Assembly: GCA_021802365.1 (NCBI GenBank)
Contig: JAKAAJ010000004.1
Span: 1-33,732 of the forward strand
Source of the DNA: Thermoplasmata archaeon
Lineage (GTDB): Archaea > Thermoplasmatota > Thermoplasmata > Thermoplasmatales > Thermoplasmataceae
Direction: 5' to 3'
Length of the DNA: 33,732 nt
The notes under the pieces are model-generated. The model was not told the origin of the DNA and made no database searches. It saw only the letters and a program-made list of their open reading frames with translations. How positions within the stretch are numbered: position 1 is the first letter of the stretch; every line of letters begins with the position of its first letter. Shown piece by piece: positions 16,360 to 23,290 of the stretch. Made by a program: the position numbers and the translations under genes.

Positions 16360-16875
16360 ATGGGTAAGAGAGACACCAAAACCAGGCCAACCATTTCAGG
16401 AAAATCCTTTGAGGAGGTTAGAAGGGACCTGCTCCGTAGAGCACTTACACTTAAGACAAGGATAGGGCAGAAATATGATGATCTTTATACCCGATCATCT
16501 ATGGACCATGTTAGATTTATGCTGGAGGGCTTGAAGAAAGAAGAGGACCAGGACACACTTCTGATAAAAAGAGCTCTTGAGACTGGGGAAATAGAGGATG
16601 ATAGCACGGACGCTGAGGAAGCTGCAAATTTCCAGATGCTGGATCATCTAATAAGGAAAACCCTGCCTGAAACTAATCCCAATGATATGAAAAGTGTCCT
16701 CCTTGCAGCTATAAAGACAACCGATGATGTTCATAATCTTTTCGAGCTTATGTCTACAGAATATAGCGGAACCTCTCTGGATTCGCTTCTGAGAAACCTG
16801 GCCGATCATGAAAAGTTAAAGAAGGAAAGACTTTCAGAACTTTATGACGATCTGGTCAACAAGGATTACTGGTGA
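16360..16875 (+). CDS. Ferritin/rubrerythrin-like helical protein with degenerate metal motifs
   Basis: 171 residues, almost entirely helical. Two internal halves resemble the ferritin-like four-helix pattern: one around LRRALTLKTRIGQKYDDLYTR to LKKEEDQDTLLIKRAL, the other around LLAAIKTTDDVHNLFELMSTEY to LADHEKLKKERLSELY. In true rubrerythrins these carry E, ExxH, E, ExxH iron ligands. Here the single glutamates read K and D/T and no intact ExxH is present, so iron binding as in rubrerythrin is doubtful. Start chosen by promoter spacing. Stand-alone gene between the Lrp regulator and the mutase operon. Family assignment is by pattern only and could be wrong. Confidence 0.6.
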   Translation: MGKRDTKTRPTISGKSFEEVRRDLLRRALTLKTRIGQKYDDLYTRSSMDHVRFMLEGLKKEEDQDTLLIKRALETGEIEDDSTDAEEAANFQMLDHLIRKTLPETNPNDMKSVLLAAIKTTDDVHNLFELMSTEYSGTSLDSLLRNLADHEKLKKERLSELYDDLVNKDYW

Positions 16876-17212
16876 ATATCTAAATTCAAAATGAAAATTG
16901 ATGAAATAGATCGATTGTCCGATCCTCTCATTAGTACTGGTCACTAAGACATAATTTAATTTTGAACCAGGTTGGAAATTTTCTGGTAACCTTGAGATGA
17001 CACTGTTGCCCCTATAATACATAATATGGCGCTGTACTAAGAACACATCTCATATTGGTTTGCTCTTTTAAAGGAACAGTACTGATTTTGCTTGAAGGAT
17101 GAGAGTCAGTTTGATCGCCTATGCTATATCTGCAATTCAAAAAGTGCCATTTCCTTTAATTATTAATAGTGCTGTGCAAAATATTAATTTCAGTGTTGCC
17201 TAATGTATAATC
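16876..17212. other. 337 bp intergenic region upstream of the mutase operon
   Basis: No frame with coding character, no clear tRNA or repeat. The right end carries the TATA-like box of the mutase operon (17181-17190). A stretch around 16895-16920 has a TGATGA, as in C/D guide RNAs, but no matching D box at the expected distance, so I do not call an RNA. Confidence 0.5.
17181..17190 (+). promoter_or_regulatory. TATA-like box for the methylmalonyl-CoA mutase operon
   Basis: atattaattt centred about 27 bp before ATG 17213, preceded by an A-rich stretch. It fits a leaderless transcript covering both mutase subunits and meaB. Confidence 0.45.
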
Positions 17213-18931
17213 ATGTCAGGTAAATCTCATAGCTTCTGGGAGGAAAAGCTGAAGGAATACGAAAATTTGCTTGAAAGAGAAAACCCGGAATATAGTGAGT
17301 GGCGGTCCGGAACCCTTTCACAATGGCAAAAGAATAAGACTGATTCCGGTAATTTTCAAAATTCCTCAGGGATTTCAATCAAGGAGGTTTATAACGGATC
17401 TGATTTACCAGATGATTACGAGAAAAAATATCTAGGGATGCCTGGAGAATATCCATTCACCCGTGGAGTTTACCCGGATATGTACAGGGGAAAAAAGTGG
17501 ACTATGAGAATGTTCTCTGGTTTTGGAACCCCTGAAGATACGAATAAACGCCTAAAGTATCTCATTAAGCAAGGGGAATCCGGGCTGAGTATTGCCTTTG
17601 ATATGCCCACTTTATACGGATATGATTGTGACAGCCAGAGAGCCGAGGGTGAGGTAGGGAAATGCGGAGTCAATGTTACATCGCTGAAGGACATGGAAGT
17701 TATTTTCAAGGGTATAGATCTTGGGAGCGTCAGCACCTCTATGACAATTAATGCCCCTGCAGCAGTTCTTACTGCAATGTATATTGCTGTTGCAAAGAAG
17801 CAGGGAGTGCCAATGTCTAAACTTTCGGGCACTGTACAGGCAGATATTCTCAAGGAGTATATTGCCCAGAAAGAGTGGATATATCCGCCGGAGGCGCATC
17901 TTAGACTTATCCGGGACATGATGGTATACTGTACTGAAAATATTCCTAAATGGAACTATATCAGTATATCTGGTTATCACATAAGGGAAGCGGGCTCAAG
18001 TGCCGCCCAGGAACTTGCTTTCACACTTGCGGATGGCTTCTATTACATAGACTTGGGCATAAAAGCAGGCCTCAATGTTGACGATTTTGCCCCGAGGCTT
18101 TCCTTCTTTTTCAATTCTTCAATAAACTTCTTCGAAGAGATCGCCAAGATGAGGGCAGCCAGAAGAATATGGGCCACAGTCCTCAAGGAAAAATATGGGG
18201 CCAGGAAGCCTAGAACCATGCTGCTGAGGTTTCACACACAGACCTCAGGATACACATTGACCTGGCAGCAGCCACTTAATAATATTATCAGGACAACAAT
18301 AGAAGCCATGGCTGCAGTGCTTGGGGGAACACAGAGCCTTCACACAAATTCTTATGACGAAGCATGGGCGCTCCCATCTGAGCAGGCAGTTAAGATAGCA
18401 CTGAGAACCCAGCAGATAATCGCTGAGGAAACAGGTATACCTGACACAGCAGATCCGCTCGGCGGTTCATATTACGTGGAATGGCTTACAACAAAGCTGG
18501 AGGAAGAAGCCTATAGATATTTCGATCAGATAGAGAGGATGGGTGGAATTCTGGAAGCAGTAAAGAAAGGCTATATACAGAAGGAAATAGCCTCCACCTC
18601 ATACAGGCGTCAGATGCGCCTGGAGAGCGGAGAAGAGGTAATGGTTGGAGTTAACAGATACCAGGAGAAGGAGGATGCACCCATTGATATCCTCAGAATA
18701 AGCCAGAAGGCTCAGAAACGGCAGGTTCTGAGAAATTCAAAAGTGAAGTCTGAGAGAGACGAAAAAGCTGTTATTAAATCACTGAATGAACTGGAAGAGG
18801 CTATGAGGAACGAGAAGCTAAATACTATGCCTTACATACTCAAAGCAGTTGAGAATTATGCCACGCTCGAAGAAATCTCAAATGTCGGAAGAAAGGTTTT
18901 CGGAAGCTGGAAAGAACCTGTCATTGTTTAA
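17213..18931 (+). CDS. mcmA1: Methylmalonyl-CoA mutase, catalytic (large) subunit
   Basis: Catalytic TIM-barrel subunit that interconverts methylmalonyl-CoA and succinyl-CoA with adenosylcobalamin. 572 residues, usual for the archaeal split enzyme. Family signatures are clear: YPFTRGVYPDMYRGKKWTMR, then FSGFGTPEDTNKRLKYLI, then LSIAFDMPTLYGYD at about 125-138. The substrate/cofactor region reads YISISGYHIREAGS, followed by RFHTQTSGYTLTWQQP and the C-terminal DTADPLGGSYYVE. The B12-binding domain is absent because it is encoded by the next, overlapping gene. Natural substrate could also be a related acyl-CoA (isobutyryl- or ethylmalonyl-type), but the presence of meaB and the signatures favour methylmalonyl-CoA. 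Confidence 0.96.
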   Translation: MSGKSHSFWEEKLKEYENLLERENPEYSEWRSGTLSQWQKNKTDSGNFQNSSGISIKEVYNGSDLPDDYEKKYLGMPGEYPFTRGVYPDMYRGKKWTMRMFSGFGTPEDTNKRLKYLIKQGESGLSIAFDMPTLYGYDCDSQRAEGEVGKCGVNVTSLKDMEVIFKGIDLGSVSTSMTINAPAAVLTAMYIAVAKKQGVPMSKLSGTVQADILKEYIAQKEWIYPPEAHLRLIRDMMVYCTENIPKWNYISISGYHIREAGSSAAQELAFTLADGFYYIDLGIKAGLNVDDFAPRLSFFFNSSINFFEEIAKMRAARRIWATVLKEKYGARKPRTMLLRFHTQTSGYTLTWQQPLNNIIRTTIEAMAAVLGGTQSLHTNSYDEAWALPSEQAVKIALRTQQIIAEETGIPDTADPLGGSYYVEWLTTKLEEEAYRYFDQIERMGGILEAVKKGYIQKEIASTSYRRQMRLESGEEVMVGVNRYQEKEDAPIDILRISQKAQKRQVLRNSKVKSERDEKAVIKSLNELEEAMRNEKLNTMPYILKAVENYATLEEISNVGRKVFGSWKEPVIV

Positions 18932-19355
18932 GGACAAACCTGCAAAGGTTCTCCTTGCAAAACCCGGTATAGACGGCCATGACAGGGGCATTCTAGTCCT
19001 GGCAAGGGCATTCCGGGATGCGGGTATGGAAGTAATATATGCAGGTCTCCTCCCAACTCCTGAACAGGTAGTTGATACAGCCATAAATGAGGATGTTGAC
19101 GTCATTGCGTTGAGCCTTCTGAACGGGGCGCATATGACTGTATTCAAGAAGGTAGCAGACCTTGTAAAAGAGAAAGGAATAACTGACATAAGCCTTGTGG
19201 GTGGGGGGACCATTCCAGAGCAGGATAAGCCGGCGCTTGAAAAAATGGGGATATCCGGGAACTATGGGCCAGGAACCCCCATGAAAACCATAATAGACCA
19301 TGTAATGAAAAGAGCTGCAGAGGCAAGGGAGAAGAAGATGTCCGGACTGCGTTGA
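18882..19355 (+). CDS. mcmA2: Methylmalonyl-CoA mutase, B12-binding (small) subunit
   Basis: Stand-alone cobalamin-binding domain that pairs with the catalytic subunit. With the start at 18882 it has 157 residues. The base-off/His-on motif is intact: KPGIDGHDRG with the cobalt-ligand histidine H33, then SLLNGAHM and SLVGGGTIP for the B12 tail pocket. The start is uncertain. ATG 18882 overlaps the catalytic gene by 50 bp, an ATG at 18858 overlaps more, and a TTG at 18924 would start just before the conserved core. Either way the two genes are translationally coupled. meaB begins one base after its stop. Confidence 0.94.
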   Translation: MSEERFSEAGKNLSLFKDKPAKVLLAKPGIDGHDRGILVLARAFRDAGMEVIYAGLLPTPEQVVDTAINEDVDVIALSLLNGAHMTVFKKVADLVKEKGITDISLVGGGTIPEQDKPALEKMGISGNYGPGTPMKTIIDHVMKRAAEAREKKMSGLR

Positions 19356-19356
19356 T

Positions 19357-20307
19357 ATGAACATTGATAGCATTGTGGAAGGCATAAAAAACGGTGATCA
19401 TCTTTCAATTTCAAGGGCAATCTCACTTGTTGAGACTAATTGTGTTAATGACAATGTCAGGGAGATTATCTCAAGGATTTATCCCCGCACTGGAAATGCA
19501 CATGTCATTGGTATTACAGGGCCACCTGGTATAGGAAAGAGCACCTTAATCGGAAGGCTCTCAGGTATGCTCCATGACAACGGCAATAAGGTCTCTGTCC
19601 TTGCCATAGACGCTTCAAGCCCTTTCTCAGGAGGTTCATTCCTTGGAAATAGAATCAGGATGCAGGAGACACTATCTTCAAGGGGGATATTCATGAGAAG
19701 CCTGGCAAACCGGGGAATCAGCGGAGGTATATCCCGGTCAGCATGGGATGTTGTAAAGATTATGGATGCTGCTGGCAGTGATGTCATCATAGTGGAGACA
19801 GTTGGGGCTGGGCAGGCGGATCTCGAAGTACGTAACCTCGTTGATACAGTTATAGTCGTACTAGGGCCTGGCCTGGGTGACGAGATCCAGGCAGTTAAGG
19901 CAGGGATTATGGAGATTGGAGACATATTTGTTGTAAACAAGATAGACAGGGAAGGTGCTTTCCTTGCAATTAAAGACATAGAGGATACACTGGCAATGTC
20001 CCCAGGGAAAAAATGGCACATACCGGTTATAGGATTGAATTCACTTAACGGCGAAGGATATACAGAGCTCCTGAAAACTCTGGATCAGAGATCGGAATAC
20101 ATCTCAGGAGATCCTGGATTCAAGGACGGAAGGATATTGATGGAGCTGAGAGCAATTGTCCAGAACTCAATTCTTTCCAGAGTGGAAGAATCATTTTCAG
20201 GCAAGGATGCATTCCGCACGACAGTATCGAGGCTTTCAAATAAGACAACTGATCCATACAGTGCAGCAGATCGTATTATAGGAAGGATAAATCTGAAAGG
20301 CGACTGA
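19357..20307 (+). CDS. meaB: MeaB/ArgK family GTPase, methylmalonyl-CoA mutase chaperone
   Basis: G3E-type GTPase that protects the mutase and gates loading or repair of its cobalamin cofactor. 316 residues, normal for the family. Walker A GPPGIGKST is at 55-63, the switch region carries DASSPFSGGSFLGNRIRM, VETVGAGQ precedes the metal-binding switch, and the base-specificity motif reads NKIDRE. It begins one base after the stop of the B12-binding subunit, which fixes its partner. Older annotations call this family ArgK (arginine transport kinase); that name is not appropriate here. Its stop is 7 bp from the stop of mocA. Confidence 0.95.
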   Translation: MNIDSIVEGIKNGDHLSISRAISLVETNCVNDNVREIISRIYPRTGNAHVIGITGPPGIGKSTLIGRLSGMLHDNGNKVSVLAIDASSPFSGGSFLGNRIRMQETLSSRGIFMRSLANRGISGGISRSAWDVVKIMDAAGSDVIIVETVGAGQADLEVRNLVDTVIVVLGPGLGDEIQAVKAGIMEIGDIFVVNKIDREGAFLAIKDIEDTLAMSPGKKWHIPVIGLNSLNGEGYTELLKTLDQRSEYISGDPGFKDGRILMELRAIVQNSILSRVEESFSGKDAFRTTVSRLSNKTTDPYSAADRIIGRINLKGD

Positions 20308-20314
20308 AAGATCC

Positions 20315-20908
20315 TCAGGTAACCTTCAGGAAATTTTCAATTACCGGAATCATCTGCGGGACATCCACATCATCCGCTTCATACCTTTCTCCGAACGATA
20401 CTCTAGCTATTCTGTCAGAATGTCTGATAAGAACAGGTTTAGCCCCGGTATCTCCTGACAGATTCATGAGTTCATCAAAGTAAAAAGAACTGAATATTAC
20501 TGGAGGGCAAAGCCTTCCATCAATCTGGCATGAAGAAATACCATATTCTTCAGAGATATGTGTTCGGCAGAGCCTTATAATGGTATCAGCTCTGATGAGT
20601 GGCTGATCCCCCAGTAAAAACATTATCGCATCTGATTCTGACCTGAGGTGTGAAACGGCTGCTTTTATGGCGGATGACTGCCCCTCAATTGCTTTTTCAT
20701 TTTCAATAAATTTCAGGTATTCACCGGCATGGTTCTTGAGCTCTTCCTGCTCTTTCCTGATGACAGCAAAAATTTGAGCAAAACCAGCTTCATGCAATGC
20801 CCGGATCACATAATCTATTATAGGTTTCCCCAGGGCTTTCTCCATCAATTTGTCGGTGCCAAATCTTCTGGAAAACCCTGAAGCAAGAATCACCGGAGAT
20901 ATTTTCAT
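20315..20908 (-). CDS. mocA: Molybdenum cofactor cytidylyltransferase/nucleotidyltransferase, MocA/MobA-like
   Basis: NTP-transferase-fold enzyme that adds a nucleotide to molybdopterin; MocA-type enzymes make the CMP form (MCD) used by xanthine/CO dehydrogenase-family proteins. The signature loop LASGFSRRFGTDK is at 9-20, GQSSAIKAAV follows, and the metal-binding LLGDQP is at about 98-103. I use ATG 20908 (197 residues); a TTG at 20917 would add three. It is divergent from xdhC and next to a Mo hydroxylase operon, which favours MocA over MobA. Base specificity (CTP versus GTP) was not resolved by eye. Confidence 0.88.
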   Translation of the reverse strand: MKISPVILASGFSRRFGTDKLMEKALGKPIIDYVIRALHEAGFAQIFAVIRKEQEELKNHAGEYLKFIENEKAIEGQSSAIKAAVSHLRSESDAIMFLLGDQPLIRADTIIRLCRTHISEEYGISSCQIDGRLCPPVIFSSFYFDELMNLSGDTGAKPVLIRHSDRIARVSFGERYEADDVDVPQMIPVIENFLKVT

Positions 20909-20957
20909 AATTTCCAATCATTAACTCCAATTATAATCTTTTGAGCAAATCGGAAAC

Positions 20958-20964
20958 GTTTAAG
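20958..20964 (+). promoter_or_regulatory. TATA-like box for xdhC
   Basis: gtttaag centred about 26 bp before ATG 20987, consistent with a leaderless start. The 78 bp gap to the divergent mocA start also contains an A/T stretch (ttataat near 20929-20935) placed for mocA. Confidence 0.4.
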
Positions 20965-20986
20965 CGATGTGTTGCAATATTAAGTT

Positions 20987-21817
20987 ATGGAAAACTATGA
21001 CTTCGCTGGTAAACTTGGGGAAATGGGTAAGAAGTCATCGGCATTCGTAGTAGCGACTGTAATACGGACAGAAGGCTCATCTCTTGCCAAACCGGGGTTC
21101 AAAGTAATAATCCAGAATGGCTCAATTGCCTATGGAACACTTGGCGGAGCATGTCCAGAGAATGTTATTCTGGACGCTGCTGACAGTGTTCTTAAATCAG
21201 GGCAGCCGAAGGTAGTTAGAGTTCACCTGGAGGATGCAGGAATGGGGCTGAATGCCATGGTAAGGAAAAAGCAGGATGATGATATATACGTAGAAACATT
21301 CTGCGGCGGGACTCTAGAGATATACCTTGAACCATACCTGCCATCGCAGAAGCTATACATAATAGGCCAGGGTGGCAGAGATGAGATAGAGGATTATCTT
21401 GTAATGCTTGGCAAACATTTGAATTTCAAGGTCACAGTTATTGATCACGCGCCTTCCCTGGAGAATAAGCCTGACAATCTTGTAAAGGACATGGATTTCG
21501 ATCTGTCTTCGCTCGATGTCAGCAGTTCAGATTTCATTGTGGTCTTGACAAAGGGGGAAAGGGATATTACTACCCTGAAGGCTCTTTCTGAAAAGAGTCC
21601 GGCTTACATAGGGCTGCTGGCAAGCAGGAAGAGAATTAAACATGATTTTGATGTATTGAAGAGCGACGGTATTAGTGAAAAGTTCCTTGAATCAATTCAC
21701 ACCCCAATCGGTATTGACATAAATGCGGTCAGCCCATTCGAAATAGCCCTCAGCATTGCTTCTGAAATTGTAAGGGAGAGGCACAGCATTAAAGTTGAAC
21801 ATGAACTGAGGAATTAA
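20987..21817 (+). CDS. xdhC: XdhC/CoxI family Mo-enzyme maturation factor
   Basis: 276 residues of the XdhC/CoxI family, which binds molybdopterin-CMP and passes it, often after sulfuration, to xanthine/CO dehydrogenase-type enzymes. The N-terminal domain has SSAFVVATVIRTEGSSLAKPG and the conserved GTLGGACPENVI, and then ETFCGGTLEIYLEP. The C-terminal Rossmann-like domain starts at LYIIGQGGRDEIEDYL and includes PAYIGLLASRKRIKHDFD and the closing HTPIGIDINAVSPFEIALSIASEIV. Together with mocA and the three structural subunits downstream it completes a Mo-hydroxylase module. The 71 bp before the FAD-subunit start (21889) contain a separate A/T box. Confidence 0.92.
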   Translation: MENYDFAGKLGEMGKKSSAFVVATVIRTEGSSLAKPGFKVIIQNGSIAYGTLGGACPENVILDAADSVLKSGQPKVVRVHLEDAGMGLNAMVRKKQDDDIYVETFCGGTLEIYLEPYLPSQKLYIIGQGGRDEIEDYLVMLGKHLNFKVTVIDHAPSLENKPDNLVKDMDFDLSSLDVSSSDFIVVLTKGERDITTLKALSEKSPAYIGLLASRKRIKHDFDVLKSDGISEKFLESIHTPIGIDINAVSPFEIALSIASEIVRERHSIKVEHELRN

Positions 21818-21856
21818 GATATATGGCGTTTAATACTGAAAACCACATATAAATTA

Positions 21857-21866
21857 TTTTAAATAT
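21857..21866 (+). promoter_or_regulatory. TATA-like box for the Mo hydroxylase structural operon
   Basis: tttaaatatt lies about 26 bp before ATG 21889 and supports that codon over a TTG at 21880. A second A/T stretch lies at 21844-21855. Confidence 0.45.
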
Positions 21867-21888
21867 TAGACTAAAATGTTTGAGTACT

Positions 21889-22758
21889 ATGAATCCACCA
21901 CGTTTTGAATACTATGCACCGACAGGTATAGAAGAGATAGTCGGACTTCTGAAGAAGTACGGCGATGACGCCAAAATACTAGCTGGTGGTCAGAGCCTTA
22001 TTCCACTTCTCAAGTCACGGGTAGTAACAATCCCCTGTCTCATATCACTGTCAGAGGTTCGGGGGCTTTCCTACATAGATGAAAGGAAGGACGGAGTCCA
22101 TGTGGGAGCTATGACCGTGGACAGCGATCTCGAGTTCTCAGACATTATAAAGAAATATTTCCCTCTGATTCTGGACTGTGCATCCCAGGTTGCAGATCCT
22201 CTTGTTAGGAACACTGGAACAATAGGGGGAAATATTTCTCACGCTGATCCAAGCAATGATTTTCCCTCAGTAATGCTGGCCATAGGAGCAAAATTTGTTG
22301 TTCAGGGCGAATCTGGAACTAGGGAAATCAGTGCAGAGGATTTCTTTGTTGACACATTTGAGACAAGCATGAAACATGATGAGGTTCTGAAGGAAATAAT
22401 CCTTCCATACTGGGGGCCGAACTCATATGGTGCTTATGGAAAATTCAAGAAGGGGACCTGGAATTTCTCAGTGGCAGGAGTAGCGGTGCAGTTCTCAATG
22501 GAATCAGGAAAGATTGGCAAAGCTGGGCTTGCTATAACTTCAATGGGACCAAAGGCAATAAAGTGCACTGAAGCAGAGAAGTACCTGACAGGAAAGAAAC
22601 CTGATGACTCGGTCCTGAAACATGCGGCAGAGCTGATCGTAAGTGCATCACAGCCATCAGAGGACCAGTATGGCAGTGAAAAATACAAGAAAGAAATATT
22701 GAAGAGGCTATCCATAAAAACTATGGAGAAAGCAATAAAGAAGGAAGGAGGCAATTAA
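21889..22758 (+). CDS. coxM: Molybdenum hydroxylase FAD-binding medium subunit (CoxM/CutB-like)
   Basis: Medium subunit that carries FAD and passes electrons from the iron-sulfur subunit to the external acceptor. 289 residues, normal. FAD-binding motifs are AGGQSLIP at 32-39 and TIGGNISHADP at 111-121, with the C-terminal CO-dehydrogenase flavoprotein domain from about residue 175. ATG 21889 is favoured by the promoter; the upstream TTG 21880 would add three residues. First of three tightly packed structural genes (M-S-L order), followed by the 2Fe-2S gene after 1 bp. Confidence 0.95.
   Translation: MNPPRFEYYAPTGIEEIVGLLKKYGDDAKILAGGQSLIPLLKSRVVTIPCLISLSEVRGLSYIDERKDGVHVGAMTVDSDLEFSDIIKKYFPLILDCASQVADPLVRNTGTIGGNISHADPSNDFPSVMLAIGAKFVVQGESGTREISAEDFFVDTFETSMKHDEVLKEIILPYWGPNSYGAYGKFKKGTWNFSVAGVAVQFSMESGKIGKAGLAITSMGPKAIKCTEAEKYLTGKKPDDSVLKHAAELIVSASQPSEDQYGSEKYKKEILKRLSIKTMEKAIKKEGGN
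22747..22751 (+). promoter_or_regulatory. Shine-Dalgarno site of the 2Fe-2S subunit gene
   Basis: GGAGG, eight bases before ATG 22760, inside the last codons of the FAD subunit gene. It is a perfect match to the anti-SD core. Confidence 0.6.
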
Positions 22759-22759
22759 A

Positions 22760-23284
22760 ATGGTTGAAAAGAGACACGTTTCAATAACTGTTAACGGTGA
22801 AAGAAAAGAGGCTGATGTAGAACCACGAATGCTTCTTGTTCATTTTCTAAGGGAAATTGGAGGCTCAACAGGAACACACGTAGGGTGCGACACAACAAAC
22901 TGTGGAGCATGTACCGTTCTTCTGGATGGAAGGGCAGTTAAATCATGCACCATCCTTGCTGTCCAGGCTGACAGGAAGAAAATAACCACAATAGAGGGTC
23001 TTTCAAAAGAACCAGGAAAAATGCACCCAATACAGAAATCCTTCGTGGACAACCATGGACTGCAGTGCGGTTACTGCACTTCAGGAATGATCATAAGTGC
23101 ATACTGGCTGCTTAAGCACAAAAAGAATGTAAGCGAACAGGAGATCCGTGAGGCAATATCAGGAAACCTGTGCAGATGTACTGGGTACGATAATATAATA
23201 ATGTCCATAAAGGACGCAGAAAAAAGAATGGAAGAGGAAGGCGATTCACTGGAAGAAGAGCAGACTGTTACTGTGAGGAAGTGA
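22760..23284 (+). CDS. coxS: Molybdenum hydroxylase 2Fe-2S small subunit (CoxS/CutC-like)
   Basis: Small subunit with two 2Fe-2S clusters that wire the Mo site to FAD. 174 residues. The plant-type ferredoxin cluster uses C43, C48, C51 and C63 (GCDTTNCGACT), and the second cluster uses C103, C106, C138 and C140 (CGYCTSG and NLCRCTG). All eight cysteines are present. It has a roughly 25-residue acidic C-terminal tail (KRMEEEGDSLEEEQTVTVRK), longer than usual. The Mo subunit starts 6 bp after its stop. Confidence 0.97.
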   Translation: MVEKRHVSITVNGERKEADVEPRMLLVHFLREIGGSTGTHVGCDTTNCGACTVLLDGRAVKSCTILAVQADRKKITTIEGLSKEPGKMHPIQKSFVDNHGLQCGYCTSGMIISAYWLLKHKKNVSEQEIREAISGNLCRCTGYDNIIMSIKDAEKRMEEEGDSLEEEQTVTVRK

Positions 23285-23290
23285 TTTAAT

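Noticed and set aside
16890..16940. C/D guide RNA suggested by TGATGA
   Set aside because: No D box at a suitable distance and no terminal pairing.
17470..17919. 149-codon minus-strand frame opposite the mutase
   Set aside because: Antisense shadow of mcmA1, whose signatures fill the same stretch.
19479..20021. 180-codon minus-strand frame opposite meaB
   Set aside because: Antisense shadow of a gene with clear GTPase motifs; no start context.
19357..20307. ArgK arginine transport kinase
   Set aside because: The name is historical; the gene is directly coupled to the mutase subunits and has MeaB GTPase motifs.
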